DNA of 64,000 bases from Muribaculaceae bacterium Isolate-104 (HZI) (GTDB taxonomy: Bacteria > Bacteroidota > Bacteroidia > Bacteroidales > Muribaculaceae): positions 161,773 to 225,772 of the forward strand of contig RIBJ01000030.1 in the NCBI GenBank assembly GCA_003762715.1, in the 5' to 3' direction. Both the position numbers and the translations under genes were made by a program. A model generated the notes under the pieces. That model was not told the origin of the DNA and made no database searches. It worked only from the letters and a program-made list of their open reading frames with translations. The number at the start of each line of letters is the position of its first letter. Position 1 is the stretch's first letter. Positions 1-11,391 of this stretch are shown here, in pieces.

Positions 1-388
1 AGAAATTTTTCATCCAGTCGTAGTTGTTCACCATTTCGGCGGCGTTGGGCTCATCGCTGTCAAAGTCAAGAAACTTTGAAAGCTGTTTTTTTATAGCCTC
101 CTGATTGTGGCGGAGTGTTTCCTCGTCAAGCAGTTTGCGCTCCTGGCTTTTCATGGAAGGGTCGCCAATCATGCCTGTCGCACCGCCGACAAGAGCAATA
201 GGCTTGTGACCGGAACGCTGGAAGTGTTTAAGCATCATGACACCGACAAGATGCCCTATATGCAGGCTGTCGGCAGTCGGGTCTATGCCCAGATATGCTG
301 TTGTCATCTCTTTTTCGAGCTGTTCCTTGGTGCCGGGCATCATCTGGTGAATCATGCCGCGCCAGGTGAGTTCATCTATAAAATTCAT
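1..388 (-). CDS. tyrS: Tyrosyl-tRNA synthetase, N-terminal part (runs off left edge)
   Basis: This cytoplasmic class I synthetase charges tRNA-Tyr. The reverse strand reads from an ATG at 388 into a TyrRS N-terminus: [11 protein letters not shown], then [16 protein letters not shown], which carries the HIGH-type ATP-binding motif, then a [11 protein letters not shown] segment that forms the tyrosine pocket. About 129 residues are present and the frame is open at the left edge, so the gene is cut by the window and not truncated biologically. A TATCTTTG-type -7 box lies on the reverse strand at 422-429. The gene is divergent from the thiamine operon. Confidence 0.95.
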   Translation of the reverse strand, partial: MNFIDELTWRGMIHQMMPGTKEQLEKEMTTAYLGIDPTADSLHIGHLVGVMMLKHFQRSGHKPIALVGGATGMIGDPSMKSQERKLLDEETLRHNQEAIKKQLSKFLDFDSDEPNAAEMVNNYDWMKNF

Positions 389-421
389 CGGTAGAATAAT
401 TCTTTTTTGTTTTTCCGGCTG

Positions 422-429
422 CAAAGATA
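422..429 (-). promoter_or_regulatory. Putative -7 promoter box for tyrS
   Basis: Read on the reverse strand, this is TATCTTTG, the Bacteroidota sigma-ABfr -7 consensus, about 34 bases before the tyrS ATG. I see no good -33 TTG at the usual spacing, so confidence is moderate. Confidence 0.5.
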
Positions 430-491
430 CATTTTTTTTGACAGGTAACGGAGCGGGAGACAACAGATTCAACAAAAAAATATATCAGCAG

Positions 492-522
492 TTGTAAATC
501 GAATACTATTGTTGTACCTTTG
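492..522 (+). promoter_or_regulatory. Bacteroidota-type promoter of the thiamine operon
   Basis: A TTG at 492-494 is separated by exactly 20 bases from TACCTTTG at 515-522. This matches the Bacteroidota -33/-7 arrangement. Transcription would start near 529, just in front of the TPP riboswitch. Confidence 0.75.
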
Positions 523-530
523 CGGCAACG

Positions 531-621
531 GCAAAGGGGTGCTCGCGGCTGTTTTTTAAGCCGGCGGGCTGAGATAAACCCTCAGAACCTGATCCGGTTA
601 GTACCGGCGAAGGAATTGTTG
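531..621 (+). promoter_or_regulatory. TPP riboswitch (THI element)
   Basis: The conserved THI-box blocks occur in order: GGGGTGCTCG near 537, GGCTGAGATA near 568, ACCCTCAGAACCTGATC near 578, and GGTTAGTACCGGCGAAGGAA near 596. These form the pyrimidine- and pyrophosphate-binding arms of a thiamine-pyrophosphate aptamer. It lies between a promoter and thiD and heads a complete set of thi genes, so it should repress the operon when TPP is abundant. A further hairpin at 628-668 is the likely expression-platform element. Confidence 0.95.
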
Positions 622-627
622 GAATTT

Positions 628-668
628 GACAGGCAACAGCGGCATAAGCTGTTATCGGTTGCCGTCAA
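628..668 (+). promoter_or_regulatory. Hairpin between the riboswitch and thiD
   Basis: GAC-A-GGCAAC near 628 pairs with GTTGCCGTC near 660, with an inner AGC/GCT extension. No U-tract follows, so it does not look like a classical terminator. It could sequester or expose a downstream region as part of a translational expression platform. A purine-rich AGGAGA sits at 713-718 just before the thiD ATG. Confidence 0.5.
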
Positions 669-719
669 GACAGTTTATCTCCCGGAAGTCGACATCGTAT
701 TAATGAGAATTCAGGAGAT

Positions 720-1547
720 ATGAGACAATATTATCCGGTATTGACAATAGCCGGCTCCGACAGCAGCGGGGGCGCAGGCATTCAGGCAGACATAAAGACT
801 ATTTCTGCCATAGGCTGCTATGCCATGAGCGCAATCACAGCCATAACCGCCCAGAATACCACAGGAGTAGCGGCGGTGCAAGGCATAGACCCCGAGATAG
901 TGGCGCGTCAGATAGAGGTGGTATTTGCCGATATTCCTCCGATGGCAATAAAGACAGGAATGCTGTACAGTGCCGAAGTCATTGAGGCGATAAGCTCGGT
1001 ACTGGGGCAGAGCAGTGTGCGTAATCTTGTGGTAGACCCGGTAATGGTGTCGACTTCCGGCTCCATGCTCATAGAAGAAAACTCGGTAAGCGCCATGAAA
1101 ACGATGATTTTTCCCAAGGCTCTGCTGGTAACTCCTAATGTACATGAAGCTGTGGCGCTCACCGGAGAGCGCTGCACCTCTAAGCAGGCGAGTGCATTGC
1201 ATGCCATGGGGTGTTCCAACGTTGTCATTAAGGGCGGCGATTCCGACGCAATTGATTTTAAAACAGATTATGTGTCTCTTGATTGCGGAGCCGATGTTTT
1301 TGATATACGGGCAGATGCGGTGGTAACGCAGAACACACACGGCACAGGCTGTACATTTTCGGCGGCTATTTCATCGTATCTTGCTCTTGGCTACAGCCTG
1401 TCCGATGCCATTAAAAGCGCCAAGCTGTTTGTTACAAGGGCATTGGAGGCCGGTGCATACATAACATGCGGGCATGGACATGGACCTGCGAATCATTTCT
1501 TCTCTCCCCGAAGACTAAAGAATTTTAATCCCACACCTTATATATAA
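720..1547 (+). CDS. thiD: Hydroxymethylpyrimidine/phosphomethylpyrimidine kinase
   Basis: ThiD phosphorylates HMP and then HMP-P to give HMP-PP, the pyrimidine half of thiamine. The 275-residue protein opens with the ribokinase-fold signature TIAGSDSSGGAGIQADIKT and has the family's MVSTSG and TPN blocks (VDPVMVSTSGS, VTPNVHEA). The late NTHGTGCTFSAAI segment is the anion hole and catalytic region, normal for the family. The ATG at 720 follows AGGAGA, and the gene is the first behind the TPP riboswitch. It is a single-domain ThiD, not a ThiD-ThiE fusion. Nine bases separate it from thiS. Confidence 0.96.
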   Translation: MRQYYPVLTIAGSDSSGGAGIQADIKTISAIGCYAMSAITAITAQNTTGVAAVQGIDPEIVARQIEVVFADIPPMAIKTGMLYSAEVIEAISSVLGQSSVRNLVVDPVMVSTSGSMLIEENSVSAMKTMIFPKALLVTPNVHEAVALTGERCTSKQASALHAMGCSNVVIKGGDSDAIDFKTDYVSLDCGADVFDIRADAVVTQNTHGTGCTFSAAISSYLALGYSLSDAIKSAKLFVTRALEAGAYITCGHGHGPANHFFSPRRLKNFNPTPYI

Positions 1548-1556
1548 TATAGGAAT

Positions 1557-1757
1557 ATGAATATTACAGTCAACGGCAAACCCTACGAAGTGGAAGAAGC
1601 CACCACCCTTGAGCAGGTTCTGCAACTGGCAAATATAAAAACAACCGGTATTGCTACCGCTTTGAACAATGCTGTGGTGCCGGCTGTCATGCGCCCCAAA
1701 ACGGTGCTTGTCGAAGGCGACTCCGTAACTGTCATTACAGCTTTTTACGGTGGCTGA
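1557..1757 (+). CDS. thiS: Sulfur carrier protein ThiS
   Basis: This 66-residue ubiquitin-fold protein carries sulfur as a C-terminal thiocarboxylate to thiazole synthase ThiG. It begins MNITVNGKPYEVEEATTL and ends with the required Gly-Gly tail (AFYGG). Its activation needs an adenylyltransferase (ThiF). No thiF is in this operon, so the activating enzyme must be encoded elsewhere. The stop codon overlaps the GTG start of the next gene. Confidence 0.95.
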   Translation: MNITVNGKPYEVEEATTLEQVLQLANIKTTGIATALNNAVVPAVMRPKTVLVEGDSVTVITAFYGG

Positions 1758-2343
1758 TTTTATTAAGATAGCAATCACTGCCCCGGTGCCGCGCGATTGC
1801 GAAAGCGAACGCATAACACGCTTGCTTGAACTTGGCTGGGACAGGGTTCACCTCCGCTATCCGTCGCTGACACTGACGCAGGTACGGAAAATTGTTGAAC
1901 TCGTGCCGCAGAAATGGCACGGCAGATTACGGTTGCATGGACATTTTGAACTTATAAACGAGTTTAATATAGGTGGGCTGCACCTGAACAGCCGGTGCCC
2001 GGCGGTGCCGTCCGGCTTCAGAGGAGCTATTTCAAAAAGTTGCCATACCGTTGATGAGGTTCGGCAGGCAAGTGCGGGCGGTCGCTTCGATTCGGTGACT
2101 CTCAGCCCGGTATTTCCAAGTGTGTCCAAACCGGGCTATAATCCGGTTCTGACAAAAGAAGATATGAGGGTTGCAGCCTCTATGATGCCGGTTATCGCAT
2201 TGGGTGGGGTGACTCCCCGGCGCATAGCCTTGCTGAAACAGCTCGGTTTTGCAGGGTGCGCGGTTCTTGGAGCAGTGTCAGAAGCAGGCACCCTTGATGA
2301 ATTAGCTGCGGTGACTGAAGATTTTAATCAAAACATTATATAA
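1750..2343 (+). CDS. ThiE/TenI-family protein, divergent paralogue
   Basis: This 197-residue protein of the thiamine-phosphate synthase/TenI fold starts at a GTG that overlaps thiS by 8 bases. Fold landmarks remain: GGLHLNSR, VTLSPVFPS and VIALGGV near the C-terminal phosphate site. The ThiE substrate motifs are altered. VHLRYP stands where the neighbouring ThiE has IQLRMK, and the IIDDR segment is replaced by LHGHFEL. The next gene is a canonical ThiE, so this copy is unlikely to be a second synthase. By analogy with TenI it could be a thiazole tautomerase acting on the ThiG product; that is inference. Its place between thiS and thiE supports a thiazole-branch role. Confidence 0.85.
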   Translation: MADFIKIAITAPVPRDCESERITRLLELGWDRVHLRYPSLTLTQVRKIVELVPQKWHGRLRLHGHFELINEFNIGGLHLNSRCPAVPSGFRGAISKSCHTVDEVRQASAGGRFDSVTLSPVFPSVSKPGYNPVLTKEDMRVAASMMPVIALGGVTPRRIALLKQLGFAGCAVLGAVSEAGTLDELAAVTEDFNQNII

Positions 2344-2348
2344 TTAAG

Positions 2349-2962
2349 ATGCTACAATTTATAACAAATCCGAGTGATCGGTACTCATTGCTCGAAGAAG
2401 CGCAGATGGCTATTGAGGGCGGATGTCGCTGGATTCAGCTGCGAATGAAGGACGCCACGGATGACGAAGTGCGTCAGGTTGCGCTGGAACTGATACCGTT
2501 ATGTAAGGAAAATGACACATTTCTCATAATAGATGACCGGGTAGAGCTGGTCAATGAACTTAAAGTCAGCGGTGTGCATCTTGGAAAAGACGACATGGAC
2601 CCGTTAGAGGCGAGGGAACTGCTCGGACCACATGCCATTATCGGAGTCACGGCGAATACGGCAGAAGATATAATACGCTTCAAAGGCAAGGATGTGGATT
2701 ATGTGGGGCTCGGTCCTGTACACTTTACCACGACCAAGAAAAAGCTCGCGCCTGAACTCGGATATGAAGGAGTAAAATCCGTAATGGACAGCATAAGAGC
2801 CGCCGGGGTCGAACTACCGGTGGTAGCCATAGGCGGCATTAAAAAAGAGGATATCAAGCCGCTCAAAGAGGCGGGCGTAAACGGCGTTGCAGTGTCCGGT
2901 TCTATTATCGGAGCGCAGAATCCGGTTGAATATACAGCACAACTATTACAATTGTTACAGAA

Positions 2963-2966
<4 letters not shown>
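2349..2966 (+). CDS. thiE: Thiamine-phosphate synthase
   Basis: ThiE joins HMP-PP and thiazole phosphate to form thiamine phosphate. The 205-residue TIM barrel keeps the canonical motifs: [60 protein letters not shown] and VAVSGSI. It starts 5 bases after the ThiE-like paralogue and overlaps thiG by 4 bases (ATGA). This is the catalytic copy of the two. Confidence 0.96.
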
Positions 2967-6596
<3,630 letters not shown>

Positions 6597-6607
<11 letters not shown>

Positions 6608-7184
6608 CCCCTCTATGCTGCCGACAGTTGTCACGCGTATGCGTGGCGACTGGGCGGTCGGCGTTGACTCGCTGGGTAAACTGTGCGAGTGTCTGGAAGA
6701 ATACCATTTTCCGAAACGCTACCAGCTCGTCAAAGCGCAGACAAGATGTCGACATGCCTATTTTGTGGAAAAAGGCCTGACACGCTCTTTCTGGCTCGTG
6801 GACGGCGAGGAGATTACCACCTCGTTTTCAACAGAAGGCGGCATTGTTTTCAGCATGGATGAACTCTATTATGACAGGCAGAGCGAAGAGTTTGTCGAGA
6901 CAATGGAGCCGGTAAAGACATTTCGCATATCTATAGAAAATCTGCGCCACCTTATGGCAACCGACATAGACATATCCAACTGGGGGCGCATAATTCATCA
7001 AAATGAATACCGCAGGCTACACAGGTCGCACAAGGAGCGGCTCACATTGTCCGCGCGTCAGCGCTACGAGGAGTTTTGCTCGCAGTTTCCGCAGGTAATC
7101 CGCCGTGCCAACCTTGCATACATCGCATCCTATCTTGGCATTACTCCCGCCACACTGAGCCGGCTGCGTAATAAAAAAAGATAG
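6597..7184 (+). CDS. Crp/Fnr-family transcriptional regulator coupled to thiH
   Basis: This regulator of about 195 residues has an N-terminal cyclic-nucleotide-binding-like beta roll (LTRSFWLVDGEEITTSFSTE, then the GGIVFSMDEL turn). At the C-terminus is a short HTH (YIASYLGITPATLSRLR), the usual architecture of Bacteroidota Crp/Fnr proteins. The ATG at 6597 lies inside the last codons of thiH, giving an 11-base overlap and suggesting translational coupling. A later ATG at 6615 is possible. The effector is unknown. No cysteine cluster of the Fnr type is visible, so oxygen sensing through Fe-S is not supported. Being the last gene of a TPP-controlled operon, its level should follow thiamine status. 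Confidence 0.88.
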
Positions 7185-7237
7185 CGGAAGCTCATATTTT
7201 TTTGATTTAAGTCAATTTTTAAGATTCAGTCGGGCTG

Positions 7238-7245
7238 TAAATTTG
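7238..7245 (+). promoter_or_regulatory. Putative -7 box before the acyltransferase
   Basis: TAAATTTG fits the Bacteroidota -7 consensus and lies 29 bases before the ATG at 7275. The -33 region is a run of T without a clear TTTG. Confidence 0.5.
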
Positions 7246-7274
7246 CAGTATCGTTTCACTCTAAGTATATTTAT

Positions 7275-8417
7275 ATGCAATCTACACCCTCCGTATCAAG
7301 TACCGATACAAAACCTCATTATGAACTGCTTGACGGGCTGCGCGGAGTAGCGGCACTGGCAGTAATATGGTACCATATCTTTGAAGCGTTTGCCACAAGT
7401 CCTGTAGACCAGAAATTCAACCATGCCTATCTTGCTGTCGACTTTTTCTTTGTGCTCTCAGGCTTTGTTCTCGGTTACGCCTACGATGACCGGTGGCGCA
7501 AAGGCATGACCTCAGGAAAATTCATGCTGAGGCGTATAATAAGGCTTCAGCCTATGGTCGTTGTCGGAGTTCTTTTGGGAGTCGTGGCATTTATTGTGCA
7601 GGGCTGTGAGAAATGGGACGGTTCTGCCGTAAGCATTTCGGCAGTGGTTCTTTCTCTTGTTCTCGGTCTGTTTATGCTTCCGTCACTGCCCGGCACACTG
7701 CCGGAAGTGCGTGGAAACGGCGAAATGTTTCCTCTTAACGGTCCGAGCTGGTCATTGTTTTTTGAGTACATAGGCAGTGTACTGTACGCGCTGGTGCTTC
7801 ACCGACTTTCCAACCGGGCGCTGAAATGTGTGGTGCTGCTGTCCGGCATTTGCCTTGCCCTTGGAGCGGTAATGAATATTTCCGGCGATTACCACCTCGG
7901 TGTCGGCTGGAGTGCCGGAGGTGTCGGCTTCTTGGGCGGATTTCTCCGTCTGGCGTTCTCGTTTAGTATCGGTCTGTACATGAGCAGGGTGTTTGAGCCG
8001 GTGAAAATACGCGGAGCCTTCTGGATTTGCAGTGCGGTCGTAATCGGTGTATCCTGCGTGCCGTATATTACTGCCGATGGTCAGGCGAGTGTCATGAACG
8101 GCATATTTGACGCTGTTTGTACACTTGCAGTCTTCCCGATGGTTGTATACCTTGGCGCGTCAGGCTTCACTTCCGATAAAACATCAGGCAGAATATGCGA
8201 GTTTTTCGGAAATATATCTTATCCGGTATATATAATTCACTATCCTGCCATGTATCTGTTTTATTGGTGGGTGTGGAGCAACGGCTACACATTCGGTCAG
8301 GTCTGGTATGTTGCGGTGGGAATATTTATCGGAGTCATACTGCTCGCGTGGATTCTGTTAAGAGTCTATGACATGCCGGTAAGGCGATACCTCGCATCGC
8401 GCCTTTGTCGAAAATAA
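7275..8417 (+). CDS. Acyltransferase family 3 (OafA/NodX-like) membrane protein
   Basis: This 380-residue integral inner-membrane acyltransferase has about ten hydrophobic segments. The diagnostic N-terminus is HYELLDGLRGVAALAVIWYH, with the conserved Arg and active-site His of the family, followed by NHAYLAVDFFFVLSGFVL. A later NGPSWSLFFEY and the ISYPVYIIHYPAM segment are also typical. Members O-acylate surface polysaccharides or lipids using acyl-CoA. The acceptor here cannot be read from the sequence, because no glycan-synthesis genes are adjacent. It has its own promoter and ends in a terminator shared with rarA. Confidence 0.9.
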   Translation: MQSTPSVSSTDTKPHYELLDGLRGVAALAVIWYHIFEAFATSPVDQKFNHAYLAVDFFFVLSGFVLGYAYDDRWRKGMTSGKFMLRRIIRLQPMVVVGVLLGVVAFIVQGCEKWDGSAVSISAVVLSLVLGLFMLPSLPGTLPEVRGNGEMFPLNGPSWSLFFEYIGSVLYALVLHRLSNRALKCVVLLSGICLALGAVMNISGDYHLGVGWSAGGVGFLGGFLRLAFSFSIGLYMSRVFEPVKIRGAFWICSAVVIGVSCVPYITADGQASVMNGIFDAVCTLAVFPMVVYLGASGFTSDKTSGRICEFFGNISYPVYIIHYPAMYLFYWWVWSNGYTFGQVWYVAVGIFIGVILLAWILLRVYDMPVRRYLASRLCRK

Positions 8418-8421
8418 AATA

Positions 8422-8464
8422 AGCCCCGTTTCCCATCGTCAACAAATATCGGGGGAACGGGGCT
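8422..8464. terminator. Bidirectional terminator between the acyltransferase and rarA
   Basis: AGCCCCGTTTCCC at 8422-8434 pairs with GGGGGAACGGGGCT at 8451-8464, between two convergent genes. Confidence 0.75.
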
Positions 8465-8504
8465 GAATTATAGTCAGACGCGCTGAACAGCTGACTGAAT
8501 ACTC

Positions 8505-9791
8505 TTACTGCTTGTCGGCTGAATTGCCCCAGCGCGATTGCTGAAGCTGGGCAGATTTCTGCTCGGCGGCATTGTCTGCCGGATGCCAGAATGTCGGATG
8601 TCCCAGTTCCGATGGCATGAATTGCTGGCGCACAAAGTGTCCGGGATAGTTGTGGGCGTATTTGTAGTCCGTGCCGTAATTCATTTTTTTCATAAGTTCG
8701 GTAGGGGCATTGCGCAGGTGTAGCGGCACAGGACAGTTCCCTGTGTTTCTGACATTTTCAAGCGCCGCGTTTATTGCCATGTATGCGGAATTACTTTTTG
8801 GAGATGTGGCAAGGTAGATAGTACATTCTGCAAGGGGGATGCGCCCCTCGGGCCACCCGATTTTATGTATAGCGTCAAAAGTGGCGTTGGCGAGCAGCAG
8901 CGCGTTTGGATTGGCGAGCCCTATATCCTCGGCGGCAAGAATAAGCAGACGCCTTGCTATGAATTCCGGTTCCTCTCCACCCTCAATCATTCTGGCGAGC
9001 CAATAGATAGCCGCATCCGGGTCGCTGCCTCTCACGCTCTTTATGAAAGCGGATATTATATCGTAGTGCATCTCGCCGTTTTTGTCGTATGCTGCCGGAT
9101 TCTTCTGCAATCTTTCGGTTATGACTTCATCCGATATTATAATAGGAGCGTCTGCCGGAGTGGACTGGTCAAGCAGGTCGAGTATATTTAGCAATTTTCT
9201 CGCGTCTCCGCCTGAGTAACGAAACAGAGCGTCCGTACTTTCTATTTTTATCTCACGCTCTTTAAGAATCTGATCCTCGTTTACTGCGCGTTGCAGCAGA
9301 GTGTTCAAATCCTCGCTGCATAAGGGCGAAAGTGTATATACCTGAGCTCTTGAAAGCAACGGGCGGATAACCTCGAACGATGGATTTTCCGTTGTGGCGC
9401 CTATCAGAGTCACAGTTCCGTTTTCTACCGCACCGAGCAGACTGTCCTGCTGGCTCTTGTTGAACCGGTGTATTTCATCTATAAACAGTATCGGGCGGCC
9501 TGTGGTGAACATGCCGAACGCTTCATGCTTGCACCTTTCGAGAACCTCACGCACATCCTTTACTCCTGAATGAACGGCGCTCAGAGTGTAAAACGGCACC
9601 CCGGCGGTATTGGCGACAATGCGTGCCAGAGTGGTTTTGCCCACTCCGGGAGGTCCCCATAAAATAAAAGAGGCTATATTGCCGCTCTCTATCATTCTGC
9701 GCATTATTGCGCCGGGTCCCACAAGATGCGTCTGTCCTATGTACTGCTCCAACGTGTGCGGGCGCAGACGTTCTGCCAAAGGTAATTGCAT
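8505..9791 (-). CDS. rarA: Replication-associated recombination protein A (AAA+ ATPase)
   Basis: RarA (MgsA) is a clamp-loader-like AAA+ ATPase that acts at stalled forks. The 428-residue protein begins MQLPLAERLRPHTLEQYIGQ, has Walker A GPPGVGKTT at residues 46-54, Walker B ILFIDEIHRFNKSQQD, the sensor region LIGATTENPSF and the arginine-finger SRAQVY. The C-terminal domain matches RarA (AIYWLARMIEGGEEPEFIARRL, AEDIGLANP, LRNAPTELMKKMNYG, PGHFVRQQFMP). Length is normal. A CAAAGTTA motif at 9845-9852 (TAACTTTG on the coding strand) is its likely -7 box. Confidence 0.95.
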   Translation of the reverse strand: MQLPLAERLRPHTLEQYIGQTHLVGPGAIMRRMIESGNIASFILWGPPGVGKTTLARIVANTAGVPFYTLSAVHSGVKDVREVLERCKHEAFGMFTTGRPILFIDEIHRFNKSQQDSLLGAVENGTVTLIGATTENPSFEVIRPLLSRAQVYTLSPLCSEDLNTLLQRAVNEDQILKEREIKIESTDALFRYSGGDARKLLNILDLLDQSTPADAPIIISDEVITERLQKNPAAYDKNGEMHYDIISAFIKSVRGSDPDAAIYWLARMIEGGEEPEFIARRLLILAAEDIGLANPNALLLANATFDAIHKIGWPEGRIPLAECTIYLATSPKSNSAYMAINAALENVRNTGNCPVPLHLRNAPTELMKKMNYGTDYKYAHNYPGHFVRQQFMPSELGHPTFWHPADNAAEQKSAQLQQSRWGNSADKQ

Positions 9792-9936
9792 GTTTTATTG
9801 AGAATGAAGATATTATTAAACAAGCTCTGAGACTAAGAGTAGTACAAAGTTAATGAAAAAACACAACGGTTGGATTCATGCGGTGTTAAGAGATTATAAT
9901 GTGTGACACTCATGTAACGGAATCAAAAAAAAATAG

Positions 9937-10087
9937 TAACTTTAACGCCGCAATGCACAGGTAAATCGCAGAAAAGCGAACTTAATGCGCTGCAACTTGT
10001 TAGACTTGTATAAACCGGCAACAACGAGACCTCCAGCGGTCTCAGCCGCCCGGCAGACAGAAGTTTAACGTTTTAAAATATAAATTT
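9937..10087 (+). promoter_or_regulatory. Putative promoter box and long leader before the 76-residue protein
   Basis: TAACTTTA at 9937-9944 is a plausible -7 box, without a clear -33. It would leave a leader of about 130 bases. The leader contains a perfect small hairpin, GAGACC at 10026-10031 with GGTCTC at 10038-10043. I recognise no known riboswitch. The rest of the 9792-10087 gap holds the rarA promoter and no gene. Confidence 0.4.
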
Positions 10088-10318
10088 ATGAGCAACGATT
10101 ACAGACAGACCGGGACTCCGCAAAAGATGCGCAATATCTTCGGAATCATAATGATACTGGTGTACATAGGTGTGGGCGTTCTGTTCCTGACCGGATTTTT
10201 CGAAAGCATCTGCGGCGGATTTAAATGGCTCAGATGGGTTGCCGGTGGCATACTTATAGCCTACGGCATCTGGAGAGGCTATCGCCAGTTTACCGGCATA
10301 GACGATATGACACGATGA
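10088..10318 (+). CDS. Small two-helix membrane protein
   Basis: The 76 residues contain two hydrophobic helices, IFGIIMILVYIGVGVLFLTG and WVAGGILIAYGIWRGY, separated by a short loop (FFESICGGFKWLR). Both ends are polar. I know of no function. A protein of this size and shape commonly precedes a PstS-like lipoprotein and a TPR gene in Bacteroidales, often behind exbB/exbD/tonB genes. Those upstream genes are absent here. Thirty-one bases separate it from the next gene. Confidence 0.8.
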   Translation: MSNDYRQTGTPQKMRNIFGIIMILVYIGVGVLFLTGFFESICGGFKWLRWVAGGILIAYGIWRGYRQFTGIDDMTR

Positions 10319-10349
10319 GCATCGGCGAAACAGCTGTCTGAACCAACTG

Positions 10350-11360
10350 ATGAATGAAATGAATAAAAACAGAATAACTAAGGCTATGACTGCCGGGGCG
10401 TACGCGCTCGGCGGTCTCGCCTTGTCATTGTCACTGCTGACATCCTGCGGCAAAAAAGCCGAGTCGACATCTTCAAGCGGTATTGCGACAATTGTCTGTG
10501 ATGCCAGCTTTGAAAACATTATGGACCAGGAAATAGATGTGTTCGAATATGTGTATCCGAACGCAAATATAATACCCTACTACACTGACCAGAACTCAGC
10601 CATAGACTCATTGCTTGAATTCAAGACACGCCTCATCGTAACCACAAGACCGCTTACACAAAAGGAGATGAGCTATCTTAAATCAAACGACAAACAGGTA
10701 AGGCAGAGTCAGATAGCTGTTGATGCACTTGCAATGATAGTGAATCCCCAGAATAGTATAAATGTGCTTAGCAAGCCTGAAATAGCGGAGATTCTTAGCG
10801 GCAAGCTACAGAAATGGAGTGAGGTTGAGCCCGGCAACGACCACCTCGGTGACATTGAAGTAGTGTTTGACCATCAGGGCTCAAGCACGGTGCAGTACAT
10901 GCGCGACTCTCTGCTGTCGGGTGGCAACTTCGGTCCGAATGTCTTTGCACAGAACACTCCCGAAGAGGTATTCAAGGCAGTGGCGGCAAACAAAAACGCC
11001 GTAGGCATAATCGGTGTAAGCTGGATTAGCTCCGATATGAAAACCAGAGAAATGTCTCGCGAGGAATACGCGCAGTCTGTCCAGCGAAACGACAGCACGG
11101 ACATAACATTCTCCAAGGATGTCAAAGTGCTCAAGGTGCGCGGAAATGACGAGGTGACAGCATACCTGCCGTATCAATACTACATTTTTAACGGCGACTA
11201 CCCGCTGTATAGGCAGGTGTACATGATTTCCACAGGCACAGGCGGCAGTCTGAGCCACGGTTTCTACTCTTTCGTAACCGGATTTCACGGTCAGAAAATA
11301 ATGCTTAACACCGGTGTGCTGCCAAAAGTGGTTCAGCCCACTATGGTGTATGTGAATTGA
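10350..11360 (+). CDS. PstS-like phosphate-binding-family lipoprotein
   Basis: This 336-residue periplasmic lipoprotein of the PBP-like (PstS) family has a signal sequence ending LLTSC, with the lipidated Cys at residue 33. Ligand-domain blocks include IVCDASFENIMDQE, LIVTTRPLTQKEMSYL, VDALAMIVNP, EIAEILSGKLQKWSEV, VVFDHQGSSTVQYMRDSLL and KNAVGIIGVSWISS. The family binds phosphate or related anions, but no pstCAB transporter genes are nearby, so import is not implied. It may sense or scavenge for an envelope complex; that is inference. The start could also be the ATG at 10359. Confidence 0.85.
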   Translation: MNEMNKNRITKAMTAGAYALGGLALSLSLLTSCGKKAESTSSSGIATIVCDASFENIMDQEIDVFEYVYPNANIIPYYTDQNSAIDSLLEFKTRLIVTTRPLTQKEMSYLKSNDKQVRQSQIAVDALAMIVNPQNSINVLSKPEIAEILSGKLQKWSEVEPGNDHLGDIEVVFDHQGSSTVQYMRDSLLSGGNFGPNVFAQNTPEEVFKAVAANKNAVGIIGVSWISSDMKTREMSREEYAQSVQRNDSTDITFSKDVKVLKVRGNDEVTAYLPYQYYIFNGDYPLYRQVYMISTGTGGSLSHGFYSFVTGFHGQKIMLNTGVLPKVVQPTMVYVN

Positions 11361-11391
11361 CAAATACTGAACTTTAACAATAAACCAACTC

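Noticed and set aside
107..394. Plus-strand ORF over the tyrS region
   Set aside because: It is the antisense of a clear TyrRS N-terminus (HIGH motif on the reverse strand).
711..1340. 209-residue reverse ORF inside thiD
   Set aside because: Shadow of thiD; composition rich in His, Tyr and Cys with no family resemblance.
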